A stretch of 64,000 nucleotides of DNA from contig NZ_JAUFPR010000002.1 of the NCBI RefSeq assembly GCF_030409325.1, positions 1,426,001 through 1,490,000 of the forward strand. Direction: 5' to 3'. Made by a program: the position numbers and the translations under genes. The stretch is from Mucilaginibacter aquaedulcis. GTDB lineage: Bacteria; Bacteroidota; Bacteroidia; Sphingobacteriales; Sphingobacteriaceae. How positions within the stretch are numbered: the stretch's first letter is position 1; each line of letters starts with the position of its first letter. The notes under the pieces are model-generated. The model was given only the letters and a program-made list of their open reading frames with translations, was not told the DNA's origin and did not search any database. This document shows, in pieces, positions 33,809 through 43,682 of this stretch.

Positions 33809-34312
33809 ATGGAAATAAAATATCAAACCGTTCTTAACAATAATCCTGTAATTAAGTCAACAGTTGAGATGGCTAATGGTCTAATTAGTTTTTTCACTCT
33901 TAAACCGTTAACAATTGATGAGATTGTCCACTTAGAGACTACCTATAACAATAGCAATCAATTCCCAACTTCTTTAAGGGAACTATTATTTCTTGCCGGC
34001 CAGGATTGCTACGTTTTAGACTACGGACTAACTGACACACAGGAAGAAATGCAGAATGATGCCCGCGAGTGGTTAGTGGATTATGGGTTTAGTATAACAC
34101 GCCCGTTTTTTGTGATTGACGTACATAGGGGAAGCGATATATTTCTCTTTGTGTATACAGATGAAGGGATAAACGACCCCATTGTATATGAAGCTAATTT
34201 AGACAAAAATCTTCCTTCAGGATACTCCTGGCTAAAAAACTTACAGGCCAGTCTGTCATCATTCGTCAATGCCAGAATTAGTTATCTCCAAAGAGGTATT
34301 AATCCGTTTTGA
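33809..34312 (+). CDS. SUKH (SMI1/KNR4-like) immunity protein, copy 2
   Basis: The 167-aa protein is collinear with copy 1 from MEIKYQT to the C-terminal NPF and clearly a recent duplicate. Differences cluster in residues 8-35 and near the C-terminus (VYEANLDKNLPSGYSW against VWQADLDKNLPSGYSW), which would suit protection against a variant toxin. Between the copies lie 88 bp without a gene. The pair without an intact full-length toxin is typical of orphan immunity storage. Confidence 0.85.
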   Translation: MEIKYQTVLNNNPVIKSTVEMANGLISFFTLKPLTIDEIVHLETTYNNSNQFPTSLRELLFLAGQDCYVLDYGLTDTQEEMQNDAREWLVDYGFSITRPFFVIDVHRGSDIFLFVYTDEGINDPIVYEANLDKNLPSGYSWLKNLQASLSSFVNARISYLQRGINPF

Positions 34313-35138
34313 TCATAAGTTGATTAAAGAAACTCAGAGAGGTCTAAACTTAGTCATTAATTAAACTCACTTTTCTCAAACGGCAATTTAAAAATGGATA
34401 TCAAATAACTTTAAAGAATAAGTTAACTGGAGATTTGACTTAAACTGATCACTTGGTTCCGATTTAAGTTCCAGATTCAATGTGAACAGAGTATTCCGGA
34501 TGAAATTGACACCTTTTTTTGCAGTTATGTTTTAAACAATAGTTATCTGGTTGAATACCAAATTCAGCTGCCAGATGAATGAGTTGACCGGGAGCTTCGC
34601 TGTGCCTGCAAAGTCGCTCTGTAGGGCCTCTATTAATGCGATGAATGGCCTTCTTCACGGAGCGGTATCCGGCAATTATCTTACGTATAAAACTTTAAAA
34701 AATAAAGGATTTATAGCTGAAGCAACACCAGGGTAAATGAAATACATGTGACGAATTTTTGAGTGAGCTGTATCTTAACTTGAAGAATGGGCTTATTCAA
34801 ACAACAGCTAAAGGGGAATAGCAGGAGAAGGTTATAACATGAATATAGACACCTATCTCTGTATAATCAAGCTTTAATAACATTATAATATCCATATAAT
34901 AATATCAGTTATCACTTTTAATAATAACATCAAACTAAGTTTATTTTAACATAGCAAATTTAATATTGCATTTTTAGTTATTTATCTGTTTAATATAATA
35001 TTAATAATGCTAAAACATAACACCCTATAACCTTTCCTTCAAACTTAGTCAGGTCACGCAGCTGCTCCTCCTTTCAACCTAAATTATCAATTCTCAATCG
35101 ATTAGACAGACGGAATTATCTGTTTACAACTTTACACC
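34313..35138. other. Spacer with no recognisable gene
   Basis: A 61-codon plus frame (34551-34736) and a 64-codon minus frame (34464-34658) overlap each other. Neither looks like a real protein. The segment from 34840 to 35138 is very AT-rich and must carry the susC promoter. I see no repeat, hairpin with T-run, RNA gene or insertion-sequence end. Confidence 0.45.
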
Positions 35139-38100
35139 ATGTGCAAAACAAGCAACGACGCTATTTTAAGAAAAAAATCATTCTATTTATTAATTTTTGC
35201 CCTCCTATCCACAAACGTTGCATTAGGCCAGAGCGCGAGAAAAATTAGAGGAAGAGTAGTTGATGATAGCAATGCCCCCCTCCCAGGCGTAGCTATATTA
35301 GTTAAAGGTACCCGCATAGGTGCCACAACGAATGTTAATGGCGAATATTTTATCAACGCAGATGCTCCTTCTATTTTGATATTCGGACTATTGGGCTATA
35401 AAACAAAAGAAGAAGTTGTCGGAGATCGCCAGATCGTCGACGTTAACCTAAAAATGACTATAACCGGTCTTCAGGAAGTTAACGTTAGTTACGGTAAACA
35501 ACGCAGCCGCGAGATTACCGGAGCAATTACACAAATTAACGCCGAGCCTCTGCAGGATATGCCTGTCGGGCAGTTTGCCCAACAATTACAGGGAAAAGTA
35601 GCGGGTGTCCAGGTTTCTCAAACCAGTGGTCAACCCGGTCGGGGTATGGCTTTCCGTATACGCGGGGCAGCCTCTCTTGCTTCAGGTTATCAGCCTCTAT
35701 TTGTAATTGATGGTTTACCAATTACAGGCAGTATTAACAATATCAATCCTGATGAGATTGAATCATTCACTGTATTGAAAGACGCCGCATCGACAGCCCT
35801 ATATGGTTCACGTGCGGCAAACGGTGTAGTTTTGATCACTACTAAACATGCCAAACCGGGTGATTCAAAAATTACCCTTAACAGTAATTTTGGCATACAA
35901 GCCATCCCAATGAACAAAGTTCCTAAAATGATGAATGCAAATCAGTTTGCAACATTCATGAACGAAAGGTATCAGGACCAGGTAAGATATGAAGGTGTTA
36001 AAACTCCTATAGATACAACCTACGCCAATCCGAGCAAGTATGGTGCAGGTACCAACTGGTTTCAGGCGCTTACCCGCGAGGCTCCTATACAGCGCTATGA
36101 CTTGACCATTCTAACTGCGCACGAAAGATCAACTTCAAGCGTAATAGCCGGCTACCAAGCCCAAGATGGAGTAATTGTTAATTCTGGTACTAAATTATTT
36201 TCGTTGCGTATTAATCAAGACCTGACGTTAACTGATGGTAAGTTAAAGATCGGCTTTAATTTGGCGCCAAGTTACCGCTTAGATCATAACAACAGGTTAG
36301 CCACCGATGGTGTTGGCGGTTTATTTGAGCGTTTTTTTGAGGCGAGCCCTTTGCGTCCCATTTATAACCCGGATGGTAGCTATTATAAAAATGCCTATTC
36401 TAACGGTATGGTCTCTTACATCAACCCGCTCGCCCAGTTGATGTTAAACAAGGACGACTATATTACTACCCGAATATTGGGTAATGCCTTTTTTAACTAT
36501 GAGCTTTTACCGGGGCTGAGTTTCAAAACGAATGCTGGTGTTGATAAAGGTGCCGAAACTCGCAACCAGTTTACTCCGTCTGCTATCATTACAACACAAG
36601 CTACTGGTATAGCCAGTTCGGTAGATAACTATTCCTGGACAGCTGAAACCAATCTGCAGTATCATAAAACGATTGTTAAAGATCATAACATTGAAGCGTT
36701 GGTAGGTTATTCCGCTCAAAGGTTCAATCAAGTCAGCACCTTGCTCAATGGGACAGGTTTTCCGGATGATAATATAACCTACTTAAGCGCGGCAACAAGT
36801 TATCCAGCCGGTTCGGGAGCCACCGCAACAGGAAGCTTCACAACAGCGTATTCACTACTTTCAGCTATCGGCCGTTTAAATTATAACTACGAAGGAAAGT
36901 ACCTGTTACAGGGCGCCATACGCCGTGACGGCTCATCAAGGTTTGGGGAAGATCGTAAGTATGGGTATTTTCCCTCGGTATCCGCAGGTTGGATCATCAG
37001 TGATGAGCCATTTATGGAAAAGCTCAAAAGTATAGACTTGTTAAAAGTACGAGCCAGCTATGGTATAACCGGTAATAATGACATTGGTAACTACACTGCC
37101 ATATCACAGTTAGGTAATTATAATTACGTGTTTAATGGGGTTTCGGCTCCTGGCCAAACCATTGGAACATTAGGCAACCCCAATCTCGCCTGGGAACGTA
37201 ACAAACAGCTTGATCTAGCTGTGGACGTGAGTTTATTGCGTGGTCGCATCGGCTTTATTTATGATTATTACCATAAAATAACTGATGGCATGATACAGGC
37301 CAGGCCTCTTCCAAGGGCGTCTGGCTTTACCACGATCAACTACAATGTTGGAGCTTTTGCATTCTGGGGACATGAGTTTACCTTAAATACGGTGAATACA
37401 ACTGGCAAAATAAAATGGAGTTCAAACCTGAATGTATCTGTTGATAGAAATATCATTAAATCAATGGTTTCTCCAGGATTCATCCGCAGAAATAATACCG
37501 TTACTTCCGATTATTTCCGTAATCAGGTTGGGCATCACTTAGGCGAATTTTATGGTTTTGTTCATGAGGGATTGTATAAAGACGCGGCGGATTTAGCCAA
37601 CTCACCCAAATACAACTCAGGCGCACAGTTTTCGGATATCGGCACTCTGAAAATGAAGGACATTAACGGCGACGGTAAGATCGATGATGTGAATGACCGT
37701 ACCTTCATTGGTAATCCGACACCTGATTTTACTTTTGGTTTTACCAACAACTTTACCTACAAAAACTTTGATCTGAACATTACGATGACAGGCCAAATCG
37801 GTGGTAAAATACTGAATGCCGCTAAATGGGCTTATCAAACCAATATGGATGGTTCAAGGCTGCCTCTTGCTGCCGCCCTGGATCATTGGAGATCGGCAGA
37901 AGCTCCGGGTTCTGGTATTTATCCGCGTACGGAAACCAATACCACTGCTATTGGTCGTGAAGTAAATACGCAGTGGGTTGAAAACGGAACTTATCTTACC
38001 GTGAAAAACATTGTCTTGGGATACACCTTTAAATTGAAAAAAAGTAAGCTGTTGTTAAAAAGCCTGAGGGTATATGGTTCTGTTCAGCAGGCTTTTATTA

Positions 38101-38234
38101 TAACCGGCTATTCAGGTATGAATCCTGAAATCAGCCTGTCGGGCCTGGATGCTACGCAAGGTATTGGGGTGGACGAAAACGCTTATCCGGTGCCAAGAAC
38201 ATTTTCAATTGGCATACAAACCGCCTTTAAATAA
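35139..38234 (+). CDS. susC: SusC/RagA-type TonB-dependent outer-membrane transporter
   Basis: The 1031-aa protein imports an oligomeric ligand through the outer membrane with the SusD lid. It has a signal region (KKSFYLLIFALLSTNVALGQ), then a carboxypeptidase-regulatory-like domain at about 35-115 (KIRGRVVDDSNAPLPGVAIL). The TonB-box-like region and plug follow, with QQLQGKVAGVQVSQTSGQPG and FVIDGLPITG, then LKDAASTALYGSRAANGVVL, the SusC hallmark. The barrel ends in FSIGIQTAFK. It has no N-terminal STN domain, so classic FecR/ECF sensing through this protein is unlikely. It lies 24 bp before susD, so they form an operon. Confidence 0.95.
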   Translation: MCKTSNDAILRKKSFYLLIFALLSTNVALGQSARKIRGRVVDDSNAPLPGVAILVKGTRIGATTNVNGEYFINADAPSILIFGLLGYKTKEEVVGDRQIVDVNLKMTITGLQEVNVSYGKQRSREITGAITQINAEPLQDMPVGQFAQQLQGKVAGVQVSQTSGQPGRGMAFRIRGAASLASGYQPLFVIDGLPITGSINNINPDEIESFTVLKDAASTALYGSRAANGVVLITTKHAKPGDSKITLNSNFGIQAIPMNKVPKMMNANQFATFMNERYQDQVRYEGVKTPIDTTYANPSKYGAGTNWFQALTREAPIQRYDLTILTAHERSTSSVIAGYQAQDGVIVNSGTKLFSLRINQDLTLTDGKLKIGFNLAPSYRLDHNNRLATDGVGGLFERFFEASPLRPIYNPDGSYYKNAYSNGMVSYINPLAQLMLNKDDYITTRILGNAFFNYELLPGLSFKTNAGVDKGAETRNQFTPSAIITTQATGIASSVDNYSWTAETNLQYHKTIVKDHNIEALVGYSAQRFNQVSTLLNGTGFPDDNITYLSAATSYPAGSGATATGSFTTAYSLLSAIGRLNYNYEGKYLLQGAIRRDGSSRFGEDRKYGYFPSVSAGWIISDEPFMEKLKSIDLLKVRASYGITGNNDIGNYTAISQLGNYNYVFNGVSAPGQTIGTLGNPNLAWERNKQLDLAVDVSLLRGRIGFIYDYYHKITDGMIQARPLPRASGFTTINYNVGAFAFWGHEFTLNTVNTTGKIKWSSNLNVSVDRNIIKSMVSPGFIRRNNTVTSDYFRNQVGHHLGEFYGFVHEGLYKDAADLANSPKYNSGAQFSDIGTLKMKDINGDGKIDDVNDRTFIGNPTPDFTFGFTNNFTYKNFDLNITMTGQIGGKILNAAKWAYQTNMDGSRLPLAAALDHWRSAEAPGSGIYPRTETNTTAIGREVNTQWVENGTYLTVKNIVLGYTFKLKKSKLLLKSLRVYGSVQQAFIITGYSGMNPEISLSGLDATQGIGVDENAYPVPRTFSIGIQTAFK

Positions 38235-38258
38235 GATTACTTCAATTTATAACGAAAC

Positions 38259-39815
38259 ATGAAAAAGATATATATCTTATCCGCAATGATGCTTACCCTG
38301 GTGTCGGTATCCTGCAAAAAAAGTTTTATTGACCTCGATCCTCAAGATTCACTTTCGCCCAATACATTTTTCAAAAATGAGTCGCAAATGAGACAAGCTC
38401 TTGCAGCAGCTTACGCACCTCTGCATGACCTGGCCGTAAATGATTACTTTACTTCCGAAATGCGGTCTGATAATACCCATTATCAGCCTTACCCGTCAAA
38501 CGTAGGTACAGCTTATGTACAACGGGAAAGCATATCCGATTGGCTAGACGATCCAACCAATGCTTACACCAACGCAGTATATTTTCATTGCTATAATGGT
38601 ATATCCAGGTCAAATATTGTTTTAGATCACATTGATAATGCCACCTTAAGCCCGGCTGCAAAGAATGACATTGAAGGCCAGGCGAAATTCTTACGGGCCT
38701 GGAATTATTTTAAACTGGTGCGGCTTTTTGGAGCCGTTCCTTTATATCTAAAAGAAGTTTCAAAGGCTGATGATGCGTTTCTGGCCCGTGCAACTGTTGA
38801 TCAGGTCTATACCCAGATTATTACCGATGCAAAGGACGCCATTATAGAGCTAACTGTTCCAAAATTCCCTCAAAGTGGTCAGGCCACGAAAGGCTCAGCT
38901 ACTATGTTACTGGCAGAGGTATATATGACGCAAAAGAAATATATCGACGCCGAGCAACTGCTTAATTCCTTGACCACAATGGGTTACGCGCTAAATGCCA
39001 ATTATGCCGACGCATTTTTAACTACGAATAAAAACAGCAAAGAATCTATTTTTGAAATTCAATACCTGCAAGGAACCGACGGTGGTTCACAGCCAAGTAC
39101 TTTTATTTATCAGTTTTTACCCAGAACTAAAAACACAGGTATAATCACCACTTTTGGGGCAACCGTTATCGCTACCGATAATTCAGGTACGGGAGGTTGG
39201 AATACCCCGTCGCCGGATTTGATAAGCGCCTATGAGCCGAACGATAAACGCCTGGATGCCTCCATAGGAATTGCCGAAGGTACCTATAATACCAGCGACC
39301 TGTTTGCTGTAACTGCAAACAAAAGTATAATAAATTATACTCCGGCAGCCGGACAGCTAGGCGTTCCATATATAAAAAAATACCTGCATCCACATTCGAT
39401 AGTTAATAACACAGATGATAACTGGCCAATATACCGCTACTCAGACGCGCTATTATTATTGGCAGAATCTGAGAACGAACAGGGCAATGCCGGTCAGGCT
39501 CTAACTAACCTGAATGTTGTGCGTGTCAGGGCCGGCCTAGCGGTATGTACAGAAAGTAGCCAGGCAAAACTGCGGGACGTAATTATGCATGAACGAAGGG
39601 TAGAACTGGCCTTTGAAAACCATCGCTGGAATGATTTGGTTCGCACCGGCAATGCGATCAAGGTGATGACTACTTATGCTATTATGGCAAAAAGAACCTA
39701 TAAAGATCTGCCATCAAACGCCTTCAGCATTAACATCAACAGATTATTGTTTCCTATACCGCAATCAGAAAGAGAGATAAACCCTCAATTAACTCAAAAT
39801 CCTGGTTATTTCTAA
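38259..39815 (+). CDS. susD: SusD/RagB-type surface lipoprotein
   Basis: The 518-aa protein has a lipoprotein signal MKKIYILSAMMLTLVSVSCK (lipobox VSVSC). The mature start KKSFIDLDPQDSLSPNTFFK has the L-D-x-x-P-x-x-x-x-x-x-x-x-F-F element common to the family. Helical TPR-like segments (GQAKFLRAWNYFKLVRLFG) follow, and the C-terminus has the usual ERRVELAFENHRWNDLVRTG and FPIPQSEREINPQLTQNPGY. It forms the ligand-binding lid of the SusC transporter. The 95-bp gap to the phosphoesterase gene suggests one transcript. Confidence 0.95.
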   Translation: MKKIYILSAMMLTLVSVSCKKSFIDLDPQDSLSPNTFFKNESQMRQALAAAYAPLHDLAVNDYFTSEMRSDNTHYQPYPSNVGTAYVQRESISDWLDDPTNAYTNAVYFHCYNGISRSNIVLDHIDNATLSPAAKNDIEGQAKFLRAWNYFKLVRLFGAVPLYLKEVSKADDAFLARATVDQVYTQIITDAKDAIIELTVPKFPQSGQATKGSATMLLAEVYMTQKKYIDAEQLLNSLTTMGYALNANYADAFLTTNKNSKESIFEIQYLQGTDGGSQPSTFIYQFLPRTKNTGIITTFGATVIATDNSGTGGWNTPSPDLISAYEPNDKRLDASIGIAEGTYNTSDLFAVTANKSIINYTPAAGQLGVPYIKKYLHPHSIVNNTDDNWPIYRYSDALLLLAESENEQGNAGQALTNLNVVRVRAGLAVCTESSQAKLRDVIMHERRVELAFENHRWNDLVRTGNAIKVMTTYAIMAKRTYKDLPSNAFSININRLLFPIPQSEREINPQLTQNPGYF

Positions 39816-39909
39816 TAAATATAAACACAACACTATCCTTTTCAGGTCTGGTGTTTTTCAAGTTACAAAGTAGGGTATATTAATACACCTAAACCAATTA
39901 ACAATTATC

Positions 39910-41877
39910 ATGAAATTTACTTCACGACTTAAGCATTCAAGTAATGTTATTAAGAAAAGGAAAAACAAGGTACGTATCGATATGTACACCTCTGTGCAGA
40001 GGGTTTTAGCGCTAATGCTTATCCCATACGTCATTCTTTCCGGTTGTCAAAAGATGGCTTTAACCTCTCCAGGAGCTCTTGCTGAAGCTAATGCCGCCCG
40101 CTCATCGTCGGCACTTGCTATCAATGCCACGTCAGGAGCCGATTTTATGATTGCCGTTATTCCTGACACGCAGACTTATACGGGGCAAAGCACAACTTAT
40201 CATTCTGTTATCGGCATGTTTTATGCTCAAACCAACTGGATCGTAACTCACCGCATAGATTCAAATATTGTCTATGTTGTTCACCTGGGCGACATTTCCG
40301 AAAATGGCGACGACCCCACCCGCAGCCCTGTACAATGGCGACGCGCAGATACCGCTATGGCCAAGCTCGATGCAGCCCATGTGCCATACGGTATGGCAGT
40401 TGGTAACCATGATCAGGGCAATCATGACCCAGTAGGTGGCGGTGTTAACAATAACGACAGGGGAAGTTGTTTCAGTACAACAACTTATTATAATCAATAT
40501 TTTGGTTTCTCTACACCACGCTTTAGCGGTATGACCTTTTATGGAGGTCATTACGGGGTAAATAACGACAATCATTATGACCTTTTCAGCGCAGGTGGTC
40601 ATGATTTTATAGCCATTTATATTGAATATGATGACCGTACCGACGCGGCTTCAGTAACGGAACGGGATAATATGAACAACTGGGCAAAGGGACTTTTAAC
40701 CGGGCCTTATGTCAACCGTAAAGCTATTATTGTTACTCATTATGCGGGCAGCCCAGCTACGCCATCTACCTATTCTGCGCAAACCCAGGAAATTTACAGC
40801 AAGATAAAATCATGCCCTAATGTCTTTATGTTTTTAGGCGGACACGTAAATGGTGAAGGCTTCCGGCAAGACACTTATAACGGTAAAACCATAAAAACGT
40901 TTGTTTCCGACTATCAGTTTAGGACGTTGGGTGGCAATGGCTATATGCGGTTAATGAAATTTTCGCCGGCGAAAGACCTAATCAGTGTGAAAACGTATTC
41001 GCCTTATATTTCTGAATTTGAAACAGATAGTGACAGTCAGTTTAGCACACCTTTTTTTCATTCGGAAACTGCAGCCCGTACCTCCGACTTTGACCGTAAT
41101 GGCTTCTCCAATCTATCCTTCTTTAACTTAGGTATTTGGAAGGTTCAGGGCATGGCGAACGTGACTTATGGCAGCGCAACCCAGGGCGATCTACCTGTAT
41201 CAATGGATTATGACGGCGATGGTAAAACCGATCTTGCTGTATGGCGCCCCAACAACCTCACCTGGTATATTAAATTGCCTACAGAGTTGACGGCAACATA
41301 TGGTGAACCTGGCGATATACCTGTGCCCGCCGACTATGATGGCGACGGAAAAGCTGATATTGCTATGTTCAGACCAACCAGCCCCTACCACTGGTATATA
41401 AAAGGCCAAACAGGTTATGATTACGGGGAAGAAGGCGTAATACCTGTGCCGGGTGATTATGATGGTGATGGTAAGGTAGATGCCGCTTACTATAAAATAT
41501 CAACTGGAATGTGGAATGTGAAGGGATTAATCATAAACAAACATTACGGAGATACAGGGTACATACCTGTACCAGGCGACTATAACGGCGATGGCAAAAC
41601 GGATGTTGCTATTTTTGATCCCGCCACAGGCATATGGCATCTGGATAGTGCCAACACAGGTATTAACAACGTAACTGTTTTAACACCAGCATCTGGCGAT
41701 ATACCGGCACCAGGAGATTATTTCGGAGACGGAAAAACTCACCCCGCTGTCTATCGTCCCTCAAAGCAAACATTATACATGTACAACGATGGAAATGTTA
41801 CGACAATGGTTTATGGCGGTAGTGGCGATAAATTACTAAATCTGCCATACCATATCCGTAAGTTCTTTTTTCCGTGA
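39910..41877 (+). CDS. Lipoprotein metallophosphoesterase with C-terminal VCBS/FG-GAP repeats
   Basis: The 655-aa protein has a lipobox at LIPYVILSGC. Its residue-25 Met (MYTSVQRVLALM) is a possible alternative start. The calcineurin-like phosphoesterase domain has its metal-site motifs in order: VIPDTQTY, VVHLGDISENGDD, VGNHDQGNHD, IVTHYAG and GGHVNGEG. From about residue 390 there are five or six repeats of about 45 aa with DYDGDGKTDLAVWRP or DYNGDGKTDVAIFDP, Ca-binding VCBS/FG-GAP blades. It would sit on the surface or in the periplasm and hydrolyse a phosphoester. The SusCD operon contains it in place of a glycoside hydrolase. Confidence 0.9.
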   Translation: MKFTSRLKHSSNVIKKRKNKVRIDMYTSVQRVLALMLIPYVILSGCQKMALTSPGALAEANAARSSSALAINATSGADFMIAVIPDTQTYTGQSTTYHSVIGMFYAQTNWIVTHRIDSNIVYVVHLGDISENGDDPTRSPVQWRRADTAMAKLDAAHVPYGMAVGNHDQGNHDPVGGGVNNNDRGSCFSTTTYYNQYFGFSTPRFSGMTFYGGHYGVNNDNHYDLFSAGGHDFIAIYIEYDDRTDAASVTERDNMNNWAKGLLTGPYVNRKAIIVTHYAGSPATPSTYSAQTQEIYSKIKSCPNVFMFLGGHVNGEGFRQDTYNGKTIKTFVSDYQFRTLGGNGYMRLMKFSPAKDLISVKTYSPYISEFETDSDSQFSTPFFHSETAARTSDFDRNGFSNLSFFNLGIWKVQGMANVTYGSATQGDLPVSMDYDGDGKTDLAVWRPNNLTWYIKLPTELTATYGEPGDIPVPADYDGDGKADIAMFRPTSPYHWYIKGQTGYDYGEEGVIPVPGDYDGDGKVDAAYYKISTGMWNVKGLIINKHYGDTGYIPVPGDYNGDGKTDVAIFDPATGIWHLDSANTGINNVTVLTPASGDIPAPGDYFGDGKTHPAVYRPSKQTLYMYNDGNVTTMVYGGSGDKLLNLPYHIRKFFFP

Positions 41878-42105
41878 TACGTGATATTATTATAGAAAAA
41901 GCATCGATGCGCTAATGATACGGGCGCGCATTTTTGATGAGTAAGAAGATTCACAGGAACAGGACAACAGTAGCAGCTTAAAACCTAAATTATTAAACCC
42001 TTTTTCCATAAATTAACTAAGCCCTCTTGGTTATTATAGTAAACATCAGGTTAATTGCGCTTCAAATCGTTAATTTCAGCGTCCTTTTATCCTAAACATA
42101 AAAAC

Positions 42106-42300
42106 ATGAATACAGTTACATTTATCAGTCTTCTTGAAAATTATTTAAAAGGAACTTCCAGCCAAAGAGAGGCCGACCTAATCAATGCATGGTATAATTC
42201 TTATGAAGTGACATTGACGGACTATAAACTGTCAATAGACGAGTCCGATGAGATAAAGGCAGACATTCGGAGGAATATTAACAATCGAATCAAAAGATAG
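42106..42300 (+). CDS. Truncated FecR-like N-terminal protein
   Basis: The protein has 64 aa from ATG 42106 (MNTVTFISLLENYLKGTSSQ); the TTG at 42055 is unlikely. The sequence LLENYLKGTSSQREADLINA, then WYNSYE, matches the N-terminal helical part of Bacteroidetes FecR anti-sigma factors (LL-x-x-YL-x-G-x-x-x-x-x-E-x-x-x-x-x-WY). There is no transmembrane segment and no FecR periplasmic domain, and the frame stops after 64 residues. It may be a stub left by deletion or a small sigma-binding protein. No ECF sigma gene is adjacent, which favours a remnant. Confidence 0.5.
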   Translation: MNTVTFISLLENYLKGTSSQREADLINAWYNSYEVTLTDYKLSIDESDEIKADIRRNINNRIKR

Positions 42301-42971
42301 GCTAATGCTGTCCACCCCAAGGCTGCGGAGAAAAATAGGTTAAGGTTGTGTTTATACAACCAGGGCAGTTAATTGCACGTGATTGATTTCAAGACATTAA
42401 TGATTATTTTTAGATAATCGATCATCTCATGAGTACGAAGAGTTCTTAGTGTTCAACATTGCAGGTTATGAGAGTTTATTGCAAGGAGTTTTGAAATATT
42501 TTAAAGCCAAAAACTAAACTTTTTTGGATCCTTTCGTGATTGTTAGTTAACTAAAGAACAGTTATCACAAAGTTTTATATTTTTCGCTGAACATTATCGA
42601 CAACAAATAATATTACTATAGAAAATCAATGTACCTTCTTAAAACCGGGATCCAAACAGATACTGCCCAGATACTTTAGCGAACCATATTTGTTCTTAAT
42701 AAATTGTGAAACATTGAAAATATACACCTTATATAATATATAATATATGAATATTTCAATTAAGTACGAGTTTGGCTCGTACTTAATTGAAGTGTCCGCA
42801 GTACCGATACGTATTAGATTCTTCCTTATGCGATGAAGGGAACCACTGCGGCGACTTCATCACTAAAGCAAGTTATTTTTAATTATAGATTACCGTCATA
42901 AATCAAGATCTATTTTCTGATTTCCCTACGCAGTCTTGGATAATCGCCACTTATCTACCTCTGCGTCAATG
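42301..42971. other. Spacer between converging operons
   Basis: No coding frame of note. It contains the perfect 15-bp hairpin listed at 42755-42791 and a weaker gatgaag...cttcatc repeat near 42832-42862. The Sus-type operon (plus) and the signal-peptidase operon (minus) converge here, so transcription terminators are expected. Confidence 0.5.
42755..42791. repeat. Perfect 15-bp hairpin with 5-base loop
   Basis: The arms tcaattaagtacgag and ctcgtacttaattga are exact complements around tttgg, with one further T-A pair outside. There is no T-run on either side, so it is not a canonical terminator. It may be a terminator of converging operons, a REP-like element or an operator. Confidence 0.6.
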
Positions 42972-43679
42972 TTAAAAAATCATCACTACTTGCCCAATTA
43001 GATTGTTTTGAGGAACTAGACCCCAAAGTCGCGAATCTTTGGAACCGTAGAAATTGTCGCCGAGCATAAAGTAGTAATCATTTAAAAAGGTATAATATTC
43101 TTGTTTCTTCCCATTCAAATAAAAGCAGTCATTATTGTTCAAGACGGTAACCCCCTCATAATTCATGATACGACCATACAGTTTAATCATTTTCAGACTA
43201 AGTTTTATCCTACTCCCTTTTTTGGGGATTAATAAGGGGCCAATCTTATTGTAAGTCCAGTTAAAAGTGGAATCGTGAGGATATATGCTTAAATCAAAGC
43301 TTTGGTTCTTGACTCTCGAGGGATACCCGCTTATCGAACTAACGCTCGGTTTGTCGATAATTACTGTATCACCAGGTAACCCTGTACATCTCTTTACCAT
43401 GACGTCGCCCAAAAAGGAGTGCCCTGATTGTTGACCTACACTATCCCAACGAGGCTGGTAAAAAACATAGATATCGTCCTTTTTTATTTTCCCAAGAAAA
43501 AAGGCATGTAGTGCACTACTGCGGAAATAATTGGGCAAATTATCAATTATTATATAATCCCCCGGTTTTATACTAGGTTGCATTGAACCAGTTGGAACCT
43601 TATAAAAATCTAAGGTTCCAAATACAACGCCCCCTGTGATGAGACTAAAAACCAAAAATATCTTTGAGAATTTACTCAT
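42972..43679 (-). CDS. lepB: Signal peptidase I (S26) of the exported-peptide locus
   Basis: The 235-aa protein has an N-terminal membrane helix (FLVFSLITGGVVFGTLDF). Box B is VPTGSMQPSIKPGD with nucleophile Ser32. Box D is VMVKRCTGLPGDTV with the general-base Lys96. A C-terminal MLGDNFYGSKDSRLWG follows (box E). It is a complete type I signal peptidase. It is the last gene of a minus-strand block that encodes two small exported peptides, so it is probably a dedicated copy for their processing. It starts 3 bp after the stop of the DUF1573 gene. Confidence 0.93.
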   Translation of the reverse strand: MSKFSKIFLVFSLITGGVVFGTLDFYKVPTGSMQPSIKPGDYIIIDNLPNYFRSSALHAFFLGKIKKDDIYVFYQPRWDSVGQQSGHSFLGDVMVKRCTGLPGDTVIIDKPSVSSISGYPSRVKNQSFDLSIYPHDSTFNWTYNKIGPLLIPKKGSRIKLSLKMIKLYGRIMNYEGVTVLNNNDCFYLNGKKQEYYTFLNDYYFMLGDNFYGSKDSRLWGLVPQNNLIGQVVMIF

Positions 43680-43682
43680 TGA

